Assembly (NCBI RefSeq): GCF_011927785.1
Contig: NZ_JAATJK010000001.1
Span: 1,488,001 to 1,552,000, forward strand
Reading direction: 5' to 3'
DNA from: Micromonospora profundi
Lineage (GTDB): Bacteria; Actinomycetota; Actinomycetes; Mycobacteriales; Micromonosporaceae
Length of the DNA stretch: 64,000 nt
Shown: positions 1 to 8,100 of the stretch, piece after piece
Numbering within the stretch: position 1 is the stretch's first letter
Layout: each line of letters opens with the position of its first letter
Notes under the pieces: generated by a model
What the model saw: the letters and a program-made list of their open reading frames with translations, nothing else
Database searches by the model: none
Told to the model about the DNA's origin: nothing
Program-made: the position numbers and the translations under genes

Positions 1-749
1 CGCCAGCCGGTGACGGAGAACATCTTCGACAGCGCGTTGACCGTGATGGACTGCTGTTCCATGCCCGGCACGTCGGCGATCCGGACCGGCCGCTCGGCCG
101 TGAAGTAGAGCTCGTCGTAGATGGCGTCGTGGATCGCGACGATGCCGAGGCGCAGGCACACGTCGGCCAGGCCGTGCATCTCCGCGGCCGAGAACACCCG
201 GCCGGTGGGGTTGTGCGGCGAGTTCAGGACGACCGCGCGGGTGTCGCGGTCGGCGACGGCGGCCACGGCGGCCGGATCGAGCTGCCAGTCGGGGCCGCTC
301 AGCCGCACGTAGCGGGGCTCCACGCCGATCAGCCGGAGGTTGATCGCGTACGACTCGTACGCGGGCTCGATGACGACGACGTTGGACCCGGGCTCGGCCA
401 CGGCCATCAGCGCGGCCAGCATGCCCTCGGTCGCCCCGCATGTCACACAGATCTGCGTCTCCGGGTCGTACGGCTCCGGCAGGCCCCAGCGGTGCTGCTC
501 GAACGCGCTGATCGCCTGCAGGAACGGCTGGCTGCCGCGCGGCGAGGTGTACTGGTTGTCGTGCGATCGGATGGCGGCGACGGCGGCCTCCTCCAAGGCC
601 AAAGGCAGCGGATAGCTCGGGATCCCCTGGGACAGGTTGACGGCGTTCGCGGCCAGGCAGGCGCGCGTCATCCCGCGGATCACCGACTCGCCGGCCGGAA
701 TGTTCGCGGGCGCCCTGACCACGTGTCGCAGGTCCGGCGTGACCGACAT
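1..749 (-). CDS. PLP-dependent class I/II aminotransferase, C-terminus cut by window edge
   Basis: About 249 N-terminal residues are present; the gene runs off the left edge. It has the fold type I aminotransferase pattern: an N-terminal NLSQGIPSYP segment, the substrate/PLP segment TCGATEGMLAAL, the NSPHNPTGRVFS block with the conserved NPTG, and ALSKMFSVTGWR holding the Schiff-base lysine just before the cut. Such enzymes move an amino group between an amino acid and a 2-oxo acid in the cytoplasm; the substrate cannot be read from this part. The ATG at 749 is chosen because GGAGGT (762-757) lies 7 bases upstream and overlaps the TAG stop of the radical SAM gene. The two genes are therefore translationally coupled in one leftward unit, suggesting that the aminotransferase acts in the same pathway. 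Confidence 0.9.
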   Translation of the reverse strand, partial: MSVTPDLRHVVRAPANIPAGESVIRGMTRACLAANAVNLSQGIPSYPLPLALEEAAVAAIRSHDNQYTSPRGSQPFLQAISAFEQHRWGLPEPYDPETQICVTCGATEGMLAALMAVAEPGSNVVVIEPAYESYAINLRLIGVEPRYVRLSGPDWQLDPAAVAAVADRDTRAVVLNSPHNPTGRVFSAAEMHGLADVCLRLGIVAIHDAIYDELYFTAERPVRIADVPGMEQQSITVNALSKMFSVTGW

Positions 750-761
750 GATCGGTACCTC

Positions 762-2432
762 CTAGTCGAGCTGGTCGCAGATCTCGTCGAGGATGCGGTA
801 TTCCAGAGCTTCGTCCTCGTCCCGGCCGCCGAGCATGTAGTAGCCGAACTTCATGTGCTCCATGGGCCCATTCAGCTCGATGATGCCGTTGCGCAGGTCG
901 GAGATCGCGGCCTCGACGTCCTCGAGTTGGACCTCGGTGTTTTCGCGGATGTAGAGCTCGGTGAGCCGGCGCGCCGGCAGGATCTCGCCGTGCCAGGCGC
1001 GTACCTGGGAATGGGTGTTGTAGCTGTCCCAGTACATGCGCGAGCCGGGGATGATGCCGGGCGCCGCGACCGAGATGCTGGTGATCAGGTCCTTGTACTC
1101 GGCGGCCATGGCCAGCCAGCTGTCCACCTCGCCGCGCAGGTTCTTCAACGTCGTGCCGGGCAGGCCCATGATGCCCGAGGCGAACAGCTTGTAGTCGAGC
1201 GACCGGGCCAGCTCCAGCGCCTCCCCGATCCGTTCCGGGCCCTTGTTGATGCCCTTGGAGTCGGCCTTGAGCAGCTTCGGGTCGAACGCCTCGAGCCCCA
1301 CGTTCCACGTACGCACGAAGCCCTTGCACAACTCGGCGGAGTCGAGGAACTCGTACACCAGCCCGTACGCGAGCATGAAGCGCTGCTTCCGCAGGATCGG
1401 CGACGCGGCGCACGCTTCGGCCATGTCGTTGAGGTACGAGATGCTGCCGTCCCACTGCTCGCGCGAGAAGCCGAGCGTCGAGTCGCCGCACGCGTACACG
1501 TTCGCACCGATGTCCCCGACGATGGTCTCGAGCACCGGGATCGCCGATGGGACGTCGACTGTCTTGGGCGTCAGACCCTGGATCGAGCAGTGCATGCACC
1601 GGCGGCCCGGCCGTTTGCCCCACGTGCAGCCGCCGTCGAGCGGGACCGTGACCATGCGCTTGAGGTCGTAGTGCCTGGCGTACCAGACGCTGAACGCCGG
1701 GTCGTAGTGCTGCTCGAGCTTGTCCAGGATCAGCCGGTAGTCCGGCAGGATCCGCCGGTTCAGCGGGAATGTGCTCGCCTCCTGGTTGACGACCTCGCCG
1801 GTGTTCGTCCGGTAGGCCAGCGACGGCACCTTCGTCAGGTCGACGCCGCCCTCGAGGTGGGTCAGCAGACCCATGAGCGTGAACGGGCCGTTGTTTCCGG
1901 TGCTGACGAAGTCGACCAGGCGGCTGCCGTACTTGCCGGTCAGCGTCTCCTTGTACAGGATGCCGGCGTGGTCGTTGCCGAACACGACGACGGCCTTCGG
2001 GTTCACCCGCTTGATCTCGGCCGCCACGATCATCGCCCACAGCGTGGTGGCGGTGTAGACCGTGAAGGCCGCCACGTCCGGCGGGTTCTCGTTGATCGCG
2101 GCCCGGACCTCCGGCCACGGCACGTGCGTCATGTCGATGTAGCGCCAGTCGGCGTCCGGGAACCACGCCTGCTGATAGGTGATCATCTCGACCAGGCTGG
2201 CGTGCGGATACACCGATCCCTCGTTGCGGTAGCGCTGCTCGGCGGTCACATCCGCGGCCATGGCGTCGCCGGCATTGTGGGCGTCGCGGTGCGCGGACGT
2301 GAGCGGCAGCCCGAAATACCAGACCGAGCCGACCCGGCGCAGCGGGTTCGGCGTTCCCCGGCGCGAGTAGTCCCACTGGTAGCGAGGGTCGGCGCCGACG
2401 AGTTCTTGCAGGGGCTGAAGGCTCATCTTCAT
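762..2432 (-). CDS. Cobalamin-binding radical SAM enzyme with CX9CX2C cluster motif
   Basis: A protein of 556 residues. The N-terminal third resembles a B12-binding Rossmann region (AAFTVYTATTLWAMIVAAEI followed by VVVFGNDHAGI). The cluster motif at residues about 269-282 is CTWGKRPGRRCMHC, CX9CX2C rather than the classical CX3CX2C, followed by a GLEAFDP barrel strand. The layout recalls the CWWG...CxFCG motif of B12-type RiPP-maturation radical SAM proteins (family knowledge from memory). Likely chemistry is radical methylation or rearrangement of a peptide or small molecule. I choose the ATG at 2432: GGAGG sits 9 bases upstream, and the codon overlaps the stop of the 18-residue ORF as ATGA. 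An in-frame GTG at 2441 touches the SD and is less likely. The aminotransferase follows at once. The B12/radical SAM call is firm; the substrate is unknown. Confidence 0.87.
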   Translation of the reverse strand: MKMSLQPLQELVGADPRYQWDYSRRGTPNPLRRVGSVWYFGLPLTSAHRDAHNAGDAMAADVTAEQRYRNEGSVYPHASLVEMITYQQAWFPDADWRYIDMTHVPWPEVRAAINENPPDVAAFTVYTATTLWAMIVAAEIKRVNPKAVVVFGNDHAGILYKETLTGKYGSRLVDFVSTGNNGPFTLMGLLTHLEGGVDLTKVPSLAYRTNTGEVVNQEASTFPLNRRILPDYRLILDKLEQHYDPAFSVWYARHYDLKRMVTVPLDGGCTWGKRPGRRCMHCSIQGLTPKTVDVPSAIPVLETIVGDIGANVYACGDSTLGFSREQWDGSISYLNDMAEACAASPILRKQRFMLAYGLVYEFLDSAELCKGFVRTWNVGLEAFDPKLLKADSKGINKGPERIGEALELARSLDYKLFASGIMGLPGTTLKNLRGEVDSWLAMAAEYKDLITSISVAAPGIIPGSRMYWDSYNTHSQVRAWHGEILPARRLTELYIRENTEVQLEDVEAAISDLRNGIIELNGPMEHMKFGYYMLGGRDEDEALEYRILDEICDQLD

Positions 2433-2485
2433 CCTGGGCACCCTCCGTCCGGGGCCGTTCGCGGAAGAACTCCGGGCGTACTCAT
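2429..2485 (-). CDS. 18-residue peptide ORF coupled to radical SAM gene (candidate precursor or leader peptide)
   Basis: The ORF encodes MSTPGVLPRTAPDGGCPG and stops at a TGA that overlaps the ATG of the radical SAM gene (ATGA, 2432-2429). A textbook Shine-Dalgarno AAGGAG (2500-2495) lies 9 bases before its ATG, a better site than most genes here have, so translation is likely. An in-frame ATG at 2518 would give 29 residues but has no SD. The peptide has one Cys, three Pro and a Gly-rich C-terminal end. Two readings are possible: a very short RiPP precursor modified by the next enzyme, or a leader ORF that only delivers ribosomes to the radical SAM start. The sequence supports translation; the function is inference. 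Confidence 0.55.
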   Translation of the reverse strand: MSTPGVLPRTAPDGGCPG

Positions 2486-2634
2486 CGTCTCGATCTCCTT
2501 AGTGCTGACCAAGGCCATCGTTGACGCGGCGGGGAGTGCGGTGCCTCTCGGAACTTGCGGCCTGTGCGCCGGGATCCGGTCTTGGGCACGATGGAAGTTG
2601 GCTCGGGCAATGCCCGCGGACCAACCATGAGGCG

Positions 2635-3861
2635 GTGACGTATGACGTTGTCGTAGTGGGGGCGCGATGCGCTGGCGCGCCCACGGCACTACTGCTGGCC
2701 AGGGCCGGCCACCGGGTGCTCCTGGTGGACCGCGCCCCGATCCCGAGCGACACCCTGTCCGGCCTGTACATCCACCAGCCCGGCGTCGAGCGGCTCGCCC
2801 GCTGGGGCCTGCTCGACCGGATCCGCGCGTCCGGCTGCCCGCCGCTGCGAACCGTCAGCTACCACGTGGCTGACGTCCGCGTGAGCGGTCCCGCGCCGAC
2901 GCTGCCCGGCGTGGACGGCGCCTATGCGCCCCGCCGGTACGTGCTGGACACGATTCTGGCCGAGGCGGCCGCGGCGGGCGGCGCCGACCTACGCGATCGC
3001 ACGTCCGTCACCGGGCTGACCACTGACGACGACGGCCGGGTCACCGGCGTGCGCCTGCGCGCGAACGGCGGCACCGAAGTGACCGAGAAGGCCCGCCTCG
3101 TCATCGGTGCCGACGGGATGCGCTCCACCGTGGCCAGGCTGGTCGACGCGCCGCGCTACGCCCACCACCCCAACCTCACGTGCGTCTACTACACGTTCTG
3201 GGCCGGTGTGACCGGGGCCGACTTCCAGATCTACGAGCGCCCGGGAGGCTGGGTGGCCGGGCTGCGGAGCCACGACGACCTCATGCTGGTCGCCGCCTAC
3301 CTGCCGCAGGACCAGTTCGACCGGGTCCGGCGGGACGCTCCTGCCGCCTACCGGGCCACGGTCGCCACCACCGCGCCCGCCCTGTGGCAGCAGCTGACCG
3401 ATGCGACCCCCGCCGAACGGTTGTACGGTACCGGCGACCAACGCAACTTCTTCCGGCAGGCGTACGGGCCGGGCTGGGCCCTGGTCGGCGACGCCGGGCA
3501 CCACAAGGACTCCATCAACGCCCATGGCATCACCGACTCGTTCGTCCAGGCCGAACTGCTGGCGGGCGAACTCGGCGGCGACCTCCGCGGGAATCTCGGT
3601 GACGGTGCCCGGGTGGACGCCGCCCTCGCCCGCTTCGCCGCCGCCCGTGACGCGCTGATGACGCCGAACTACCGAACCAACCTGCTCACCGCGCGCCTCG
3701 ACTCGCCCCCCGATCGGATCGCCACGCTGCGCGTCGTGCAGGACTCGCCCGACCTCACCGACCGCTACCTGGGCGTGGTCGCGGGGATCCGACCGCCGGA
3801 CGAGCTCTACACCCGCGAGCTGCTCGCCCAGCTGTCCATGCTGGACGGCACGCGCAGATAA
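2635..3861 (+). CDS. FAD-dependent monooxygenase/oxidoreductase
   Basis: A protein of 408 residues of the PHBH/geranylgeranyl-reductase fold. The N-terminus YDVVVVGARCAGAPTALLLA is the dinucleotide-binding beta-alpha-beta motif, with Cys inside the usual GxGxxG. A DG-type block (RLVIGADGMRSTVARL) and the FAD-ribityl motif GDAGHHKDSINAHGI near residue 290 complete the FAD site. Such enzymes use NAD(P)H and O2 to hydroxylate or oxidise a small molecule. The GTG at 2635 is used because the Rossmann strand follows directly; its SD is weak and close (GAGG at 2629). It is transcribed divergently from the peptide/radical SAM/aminotransferase unit across about 150 bases and precedes a thioesterase-like gene, consistent with tailoring in a biosynthetic cluster. 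The substrate is unknown. Confidence 0.85.
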   Translation: MTYDVVVVGARCAGAPTALLLARAGHRVLLVDRAPIPSDTLSGLYIHQPGVERLARWGLLDRIRASGCPPLRTVSYHVADVRVSGPAPTLPGVDGAYAPRRYVLDTILAEAAAAGGADLRDRTSVTGLTTDDDGRVTGVRLRANGGTEVTEKARLVIGADGMRSTVARLVDAPRYAHHPNLTCVYYTFWAGVTGADFQIYERPGGWVAGLRSHDDLMLVAAYLPQDQFDRVRRDAPAAYRATVATTAPALWQQLTDATPAERLYGTGDQRNFFRQAYGPGWALVGDAGHHKDSINAHGITDSFVQAELLAGELGGDLRGNLGDGARVDAALARFAAARDALMTPNYRTNLLTARLDSPPDRIATLRVVQDSPDLTDRYLGVVAGIRPPDELYTRELLAQLSMLDGTRR

Positions 3862-3923
3862 GACTTCGCCAGGCCGCCGGGCCACGATGGTCAGCAGCGC
3901 CGGCGTGAGAGGACAGGGGCAAC

Positions 3924-4721
3924 ATGACCACTTCAGATCTCGACGAACTGATCCTCCGACGGCTCAGCGCCGGCGACTCCGACCCCATCCTGGTCGCCGA
4001 CTTCCAGGCGCTGTCGCTGGCCCCGCGCATGAGCGAAATGCTCAGTGAGAGCGTCGGGGACAGGCCGGTGTTCCAGATCGACCCGATCAGCGTGCTCATG
4101 GGGGAGTGTCGCTACGCGTCGCTGCCGGAGCTGGCCGAGACCTGTGCCGAGCAGTTCCGGAAGTCCGGCGCCGACCACGGGCACATGTTTGTCGTCGGGC
4201 ACTGCAGCGCCTCGGCGCTCGCCCTGCGGGTCGCGGACCTGTTGGCGGCCGACCGCCCGGTCACCGCCGTGCTGCTGCAGCCGGCCTGGCCGGACGATGA
4301 GCTCGTGGCCGGCAAGTTCGCCGAATATGCCGGCAAGTTCGGCCGGACGGCCCGGCCGTGCCCCGATCTCGACGCGGATCCCGAGCTGGTGGTCGCCGAG
4401 ATCGAGCAGATCTTCCGGGACGAGATGAGCGGGCTGGCCGCCGGCCGGGACCTCACCGACGCGATGGGCGCGTTCGGCGACCTGCTCGTGTGGTACCGCG
4501 GCTGGCTTGCGTTCCTGCTGGCCTGCCGCAACGACGTCGAGGTCGGGCGGACCGGCGGGCGGGCGGCGGTGACGGTGCTGTCCGACTCGCCGTCGACCGT
4601 CGAGGTCAAGGGCCTCGACCGCACCGCGTACGACATCGTGGCGCTGCCGTCGCCACAACCGGCCGGCCCGGTCACGCCCGAGCTGGCCGGGCACGTCGCC
4701 GCCTACGTCGCGCCCCGCTGA
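3924..4721 (+). CDS. Thioesterase-like alpha/beta-hydrolase with Cys in the nucleophile position
   Basis: A protein of 265 residues. The segment FVVGHCSASALALRVADLL followed by VTAVLLQPAWP matches the nucleophile elbow and next strand of type II thioesterase domains, where GYSFGG is usual. Aligned this way, Cys replaces the catalytic Ser (G-H-C-S-A). The C-terminal stretch that normally carries the catalytic His reads VALPSPQPAGPVTPELAGH, with no His in the expected loop. The protein may be a Cys-type hydrolase/acyltransferase or a non-catalytic binding protein. A start at 3924 is supported by AGGGG five to six bases upstream. It lies 62 bases after the FAD monooxygenase and probably shares its transcript. 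The fold is inferred from motif order only. Confidence 0.55.
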   Translation: MTTSDLDELILRRLSAGDSDPILVADFQALSLAPRMSEMLSESVGDRPVFQIDPISVLMGECRYASLPELAETCAEQFRKSGADHGHMFVVGHCSASALALRVADLLAADRPVTAVLLQPAWPDDELVAGKFAEYAGKFGRTARPCPDLDADPELVVAEIEQIFRDEMSGLAAGRDLTDAMGAFGDLLVWYRGWLAFLLACRNDVEVGRTGGRAAVTVLSDSPSTVEVKGLDRTAYDIVALPSPQPAGPVTPELAGHVAAYVAPR

Positions 4722-4774
4722 CCGGCCCGTGTGTGGTTGTCCACTATAGAAAATCCATGCCATGGAGGGCTAAG

Positions 4775-5743
4775 TTGAACCTGCATCGGAAGCTGTTCTT
4801 GGCGGCGGTCGCCGCCCTGCTCTTGCTCGTCACCCCGACGGTGGCCGGCGCGGCCCCGCCCGATCGGCACAGCGGGCCCCAGCGGCTCGCCATCGGTCTG
4901 TCCGGCGGCGCCGGCAGCACCATCGGCCCGGACGGGGCGCTCTACGTCACCGAGCGGCTGTCCGGCGAGATCTCGCGGGTGGACCGCCACACGGGCGCCG
5001 TCACCACCTATGCCACCGGCCTGCCGCTCCCGCTGGGCGAACCGGGCGGCTCGATGGACATCGAGTTCCTCGGCGGGAAGGCGTACGTCCTCGTGACGCT
5101 CGTCGGCTCCGACATCGGCGGCACCAGCGTCGTCGGCCTCTACCGGATGGACGGCCCGAGCACGTTCACCGTCGTGGCCGACATCGGCGCCTGGACCATC
5201 GCGCATCCGTCGGACACCGAATGGGTGGTGCCGAGCGGGATGCAGTACGCGATGATCCCGTACGGCGGCGACTTCCTGGTCACCGACGCCCACCACAACC
5301 GGGTGCTGCGCGTGACCCGTACCGGGCAGATCTCGATCGTGGTCGCGTTCCCCAACATCGTCCCGACCGGCATGGACATCCGACGCGACACGGTGGTCCT
5401 GGCCCAGGCCGGTCCGGCCCCGAACCTGCCCGAGGATGGCAAGATCGTGGCGTTCGACCCCCGGTCGCCGCGACCGCACGAGGTCGCGTCGGGCGGGCGC
5501 CTGCTGGTCGACGTCCGGTACGGCCGCAACGACCTCTACGCACTGGCCCAGGGCTTCTTCCCGCCCGGCAACCCGCACGGGTCGCCGGCCCTGCCCAACA
5601 CCGGAGAGCTGCTGCGGGCCGAGCGTGACGGCACGTTCGCCGTCGTCGCCACCGGCCTGAACCAGCCGACCGCGCTCCAGATCGTCGGCAACACCGCCTA
5701 CATCGTCACGCTGAACGGCGAGATCTGGACCGTTCGCCTCTGA
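4775..5743 (+). CDS. Secreted ScyD/ScyE-like beta-propeller protein
   Basis: A protein of 322 residues. I choose TTG 4775 because GGAGGG (4764-4769) is correctly spaced and the product then begins with a compact signal peptide (MNLHRKLFLAAVAALLLLV, cleavage near AGA-AP). An ATG at 4757 would add six residues ahead of the SD. The mature part has repeated propeller blades such as GPDGALYVTERLSGEISRVD, SGMQYAMIPYGGDFLVTDAHHNRVLRV and LNQPTALQIVGNTAYIVTLNGEIWTV, as in ScyD/ScyE family proteins of many actinomycetes. These are extracellular, usually without an assigned reaction. It follows the thioesterase-like gene by 53 bases; whether it belongs to the biosynthetic unit is unclear. Confidence 0.8.
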   Translation: MNLHRKLFLAAVAALLLLVTPTVAGAAPPDRHSGPQRLAIGLSGGAGSTIGPDGALYVTERLSGEISRVDRHTGAVTTYATGLPLPLGEPGGSMDIEFLGGKAYVLVTLVGSDIGGTSVVGLYRMDGPSTFTVVADIGAWTIAHPSDTEWVVPSGMQYAMIPYGGDFLVTDAHHNRVLRVTRTGQISIVVAFPNIVPTGMDIRRDTVVLAQAGPAPNLPEDGKIVAFDPRSPRPHEVASGGRLLVDVRYGRNDLYALAQGFFPPGNPHGSPALPNTGELLRAERDGTFAVVATGLNQPTALQIVGNTAYIVTLNGEIWTVRL

Positions 5744-6339
5744 CCGGACATTTGCACCGCGCGGCCCGGCCAGCCTCGCGCGGCTGGGCCGCGCCCGGTT
5801 CCCAACCGGAACCGGCGATCGGACGGACCTGGGCGTGCAGCCAGGCGTGGGCGGCGTCGGTGTCGTGACGAGCGGCCTCCGGCGCGGTCAGGACGGCGTG
5901 GCTGCGGCTCACGATGAGCATGGTGCCGACCGACGCGAGGACCCGCCGCAGGCCGTGGCGCAGGATCACGACGACGCGGTCGTGTTCCAGGATCTCGGAG
6001 CGGAACTCGGGCAGGCCGCCTCGGGCCCCGCCTGGACCTGCGCCGGCAGTTCCGCAACCTGCACGCGATCATCACCCCGTGCTGATCGCCCGGGAGGCCG
6101 ACGCGACCGCCACCGTTGATGATTGCGCGGAGAACCACATCTTTCTTGCAGGCTGTCGGCAACGAAGCGTCACTTGGCTGAAGCCCACGAACCCGTGCTG
6201 CTCGGTAGTTGCGGCTGTCAGCTCCCGACGGCACGCGCGAACGCGCACATGTTGCCGGCGAGCTGATACAGCATGCGTTGCTCCGCGATCGGAACCCGCT
6301 CCGCCACCTAACGCCATCGGTCTCACCCATCAGGGGGCG
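5744..6339. other. Region without an assignable gene; decayed coding fragments
   Basis: No frame has both a credible start and family motifs. On the minus strand about 5760-6010 a stretch reads PEFRSEILEHDRVVVILRHG and onward in a coding-like style but has no start and enters low-complexity sequence. On the plus strand LDLRRQFRNLHAIITPC ends at a TGA near 6082. On the minus strand about 6300-6225, EQRMLYQLAGNMCAFARAVG ends in a stop. These look like pieces of unrelated former genes beside the IS630 remnant. I cannot name the families. Confidence 0.4.
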
Positions 6340-6809
6340 TGAACCCGCGTGGACCCGGCGCGTCCTGACCGTCAGGTCGAGGTGCGTGCTGGCCTTCGGG
6401 TCTTGGTGGCCTGCCAGGACACCTCACGCTCGCGCACCAGCAGGAGAATCTGCTCCTCGATCCGTCTCGGTGTGTCCCCGCGCCATTTTGGGTCCAGCGG
6501 GTCGAACCCGATTGTTGAATGTGTGAATCACGTCCGTGAATAGTCCGCGGCCCGCTCCCGGGGTCAATTTCCGGGGCCGGCTGTCCCCGGCGGACGTCGG
6601 CACCCCTATCGCGTAGCCTGACCTGGCCCTTCGCGGTCCGGGCGAGCTCCCGCAACCGCTGGCCCTCGACCATCGGCACCCGCCGGAGGAACACCTCCGG
6701 CCGTCTGCCCACCAGCCACGACCTCCCACCACGAGTGTCGGGGTGGCAGCGTGCCCGTTAGATCCTCAGAACCGACGGATTACACGGCCAACCTTCAAAG
6801 TCGAGGCGC
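6340..6809 (-). pseudogene. IS630-family element remnant: left end plus deleted, frameshifted transposase
   Basis: Read on the minus strand from 6809, this closely follows the left end of the intact IS630 element at 11196: GCGCCTCGAC end, then GTGTAATCCGT and GGTTCTGAGGAT in the same order. The transposase starts at 6712 (MGRRPEVFLRRVPMVEGQRL against MGRRPEVFVRQVSMVEGQRL). The frame then breaks near the helix-turn-helix (FTDVIHTFNN and GPKMARG match VRDVIHAFND and DPKWSGG in another frame). An internal deletion joins that part to sequence matching VTWQATKTWKAS, and similarity ends near 6340. It is a dead, diverged relative, not a recent copy. Confidence 0.8.
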
Positions 6810-7006
6810 TAGTGACTCTTTGTAGCGTAGTTGACACACGCCGATAAATATGATTACGTGAAGCAGGCATTCAGCTTCATGGGGGGACGGTAAATTGAGG
6901 TTGACCTCCTGTCATTCAGCCCTCTGTGAAAGAGAAGCCGCAGTGGGCCCGTGAGTAGGTGGTGCATATTTCCGCACGGGTTCCACTGTGAAACAAAGGG
7001 GGAGGA

Positions 7007-7840
7007 ATGGAATTCAAGGTGATAGGGTCTCTGCTGGTGCAGGAGAATGGCGAATCCGCAATACCGTCGGCTCCCAAGCCCCGTCAGATCGTCGCCCTGC
7101 TGTTGTTGAACGCCAACCGGGTCGTCAGTGTGCAGTCGCTGACCCGGGAGTTGTGGAGCGATAATCCGCCGCAGAGTGTCGCCACCACCCTGCAGACCTA
7201 CATCCTGCAGATCCGCAAGACGCTCGCCTCCGCGCTGGGCACCTCGTCGAGCCGCGTCGCCCGTGACGTGCTCATCACCAAGCCCGGTGGCTACCAGTGG
7301 CACGTGCCGCCGGGCGCGCTGGACCTGCACCGGTACGAGTCGCTTCTGGCCGAGGGGCGGACCACGCTCGCGGCCGGCGACAACGAGGGGGCCGCGACGC
7401 TCCTGCGTGAGGCCCTCGACCTCTGGCGAGACGCCCCATTGGTGGATATCAAGCCGGGCCGTCTGCTCGAAGTGCAGATCATGCGCCTACAGGAATCGCG
7501 GCTGAGCGCGCTCGAACAGCGCATCGAGGCGGATGTGCGAATGGGTCGCCACCACGAAATACTCCCTGAGCTCATCGAGCTCACCGCAGAACATCACCTC
7601 CATGAGAATCTGCATGCGCAATTGATGCTCGCCCTTTACCGCGCCGGGCGAAGGTCGTCTGCTCTCGCATCTTACCGAAGACTCCGCACCGCTCTGGCAG
7701 AGGAACTCGGCTTGGAGCCCTCAATCAAATTGGAACGACTCCACCAGGCAATTCTCTGCTGCGACCGCACTTTGGACGTCACCACCCACGGCGGTGCACT
7801 GACAATGCTCGACCGGCTGATCGCGGATCGTTGCGCCTGA
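7007..7840 (+). CDS. SARP-family transcriptional activator (winged helix plus BTAD)
   Basis: A protein of 277 residues with the two-domain layout of small Streptomyces antibiotic regulatory proteins. Residues about 1-95 form an OmpR-type winged helix (MEFKVIGSLLV, PKPRQIVALLLLNANRVVS, TTLQTYILQIRKTL, LITKPGGYQWHV). Residues about 100-260 are the bacterial transcriptional activation domain (LDLHRYESLLAEGRTTLAAGD, ALDLWRDAPLVDI, ALEQRIEADVRMGRH, ALYRAGRRSSALASYRRLRTALAEELGLEPS). SARPs bind direct repeats overlapping the -35 region and activate secondary-metabolite operons, so the likely target is a nearby cluster such as 1-5.7 kb. The ATG is preceded by GGGGGAGGA. It stands alone between IS debris and pseudogenes; its stop lies inside a 28-base tandem duplication. 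Confidence 0.92.
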   Translation: MEFKVIGSLLVQENGESAIPSAPKPRQIVALLLLNANRVVSVQSLTRELWSDNPPQSVATTLQTYILQIRKTLASALGTSSSRVARDVLITKPGGYQWHVPPGALDLHRYESLLAEGRTTLAAGDNEGAATLLREALDLWRDAPLVDIKPGRLLEVQIMRLQESRLSALEQRIEADVRMGRHHEILPELIELTAEHHLHENLHAQLMLALYRAGRRSSALASYRRLRTALAEELGLEPSIKLERLHQAILCCDRTLDVTTHGGALTMLDRLIADRCA

Positions 7841-7879
7841 ACCGGAAATGACGGATCGTTGCGCCTGAACCGGAAATGA
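7824..7879. repeat. Perfect 28-bp tandem duplication across the SARP stop codon
   Basis: Two adjacent identical 28-base units (7824-7851 and 7852-7879), each containing GGATCGTTGCGCCTGAACCG. The first carries the last SARP codons and its TGA (7838-7840); the second repeats them downstream. Because the stop lies within unit one, the protein is unchanged. Confidence 0.9.
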
Positions 7880-7884
7880 CAATG

Positions 7885-8100
7885 GGCAGTACCGGGCATG
7901 CCTGCACCGCCGACGCCGCGCGGCGGATGGCCCGCCGGCTCGCCGAGTACGATGTCACGGTCCTCGAGCAGCCACTGCCGGCGAACGACGTGGCCGGGCT
8001 GTGGCCGGCTGCGGGAGACCTCCCCGCTGATGCGCGCCCGGCTGAGGCTGCACCGACGCCGCCGGGATCTCTCCCGACCGCCCGTCGACAATCCGTCTCG
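7885..8100 (+). pseudogene. Enolase-superfamily (mandelate racemase/muconate cycloisomerase type) fragment
   Basis: The frame from about 7885 reads ADAARRMARRLAEYDVTVLEQPLPANDVAGL, matching the conserved strand of enolase-superfamily enzymes (x-EqPLpadDxxGla). From about 8010 the similarity seems to continue one frame over (LRETSPL), indicating a frameshift. No start, no catalytic Lys pair and no complete barrel remain. It is an internal relic with no expected function. Confidence 0.5.

Noticed and set aside
129..2630. An 833-codon open plus-strand frame
   Set aside because: It is antisense to the aminotransferase and radical SAM genes; its Arg/Val/Asp/Gly-heavy product has no family motifs, as expected from GC-rich codon bias on the opposite strand.
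6831..6854. TTGACA and TATGAT upstream of the SARP gene as a promoter
   Set aside because: Both boxes are perfect, but the spacer is only 12 bases, too short for a sigma-70-type promoter. At 16-18 bases no good -10 is present.
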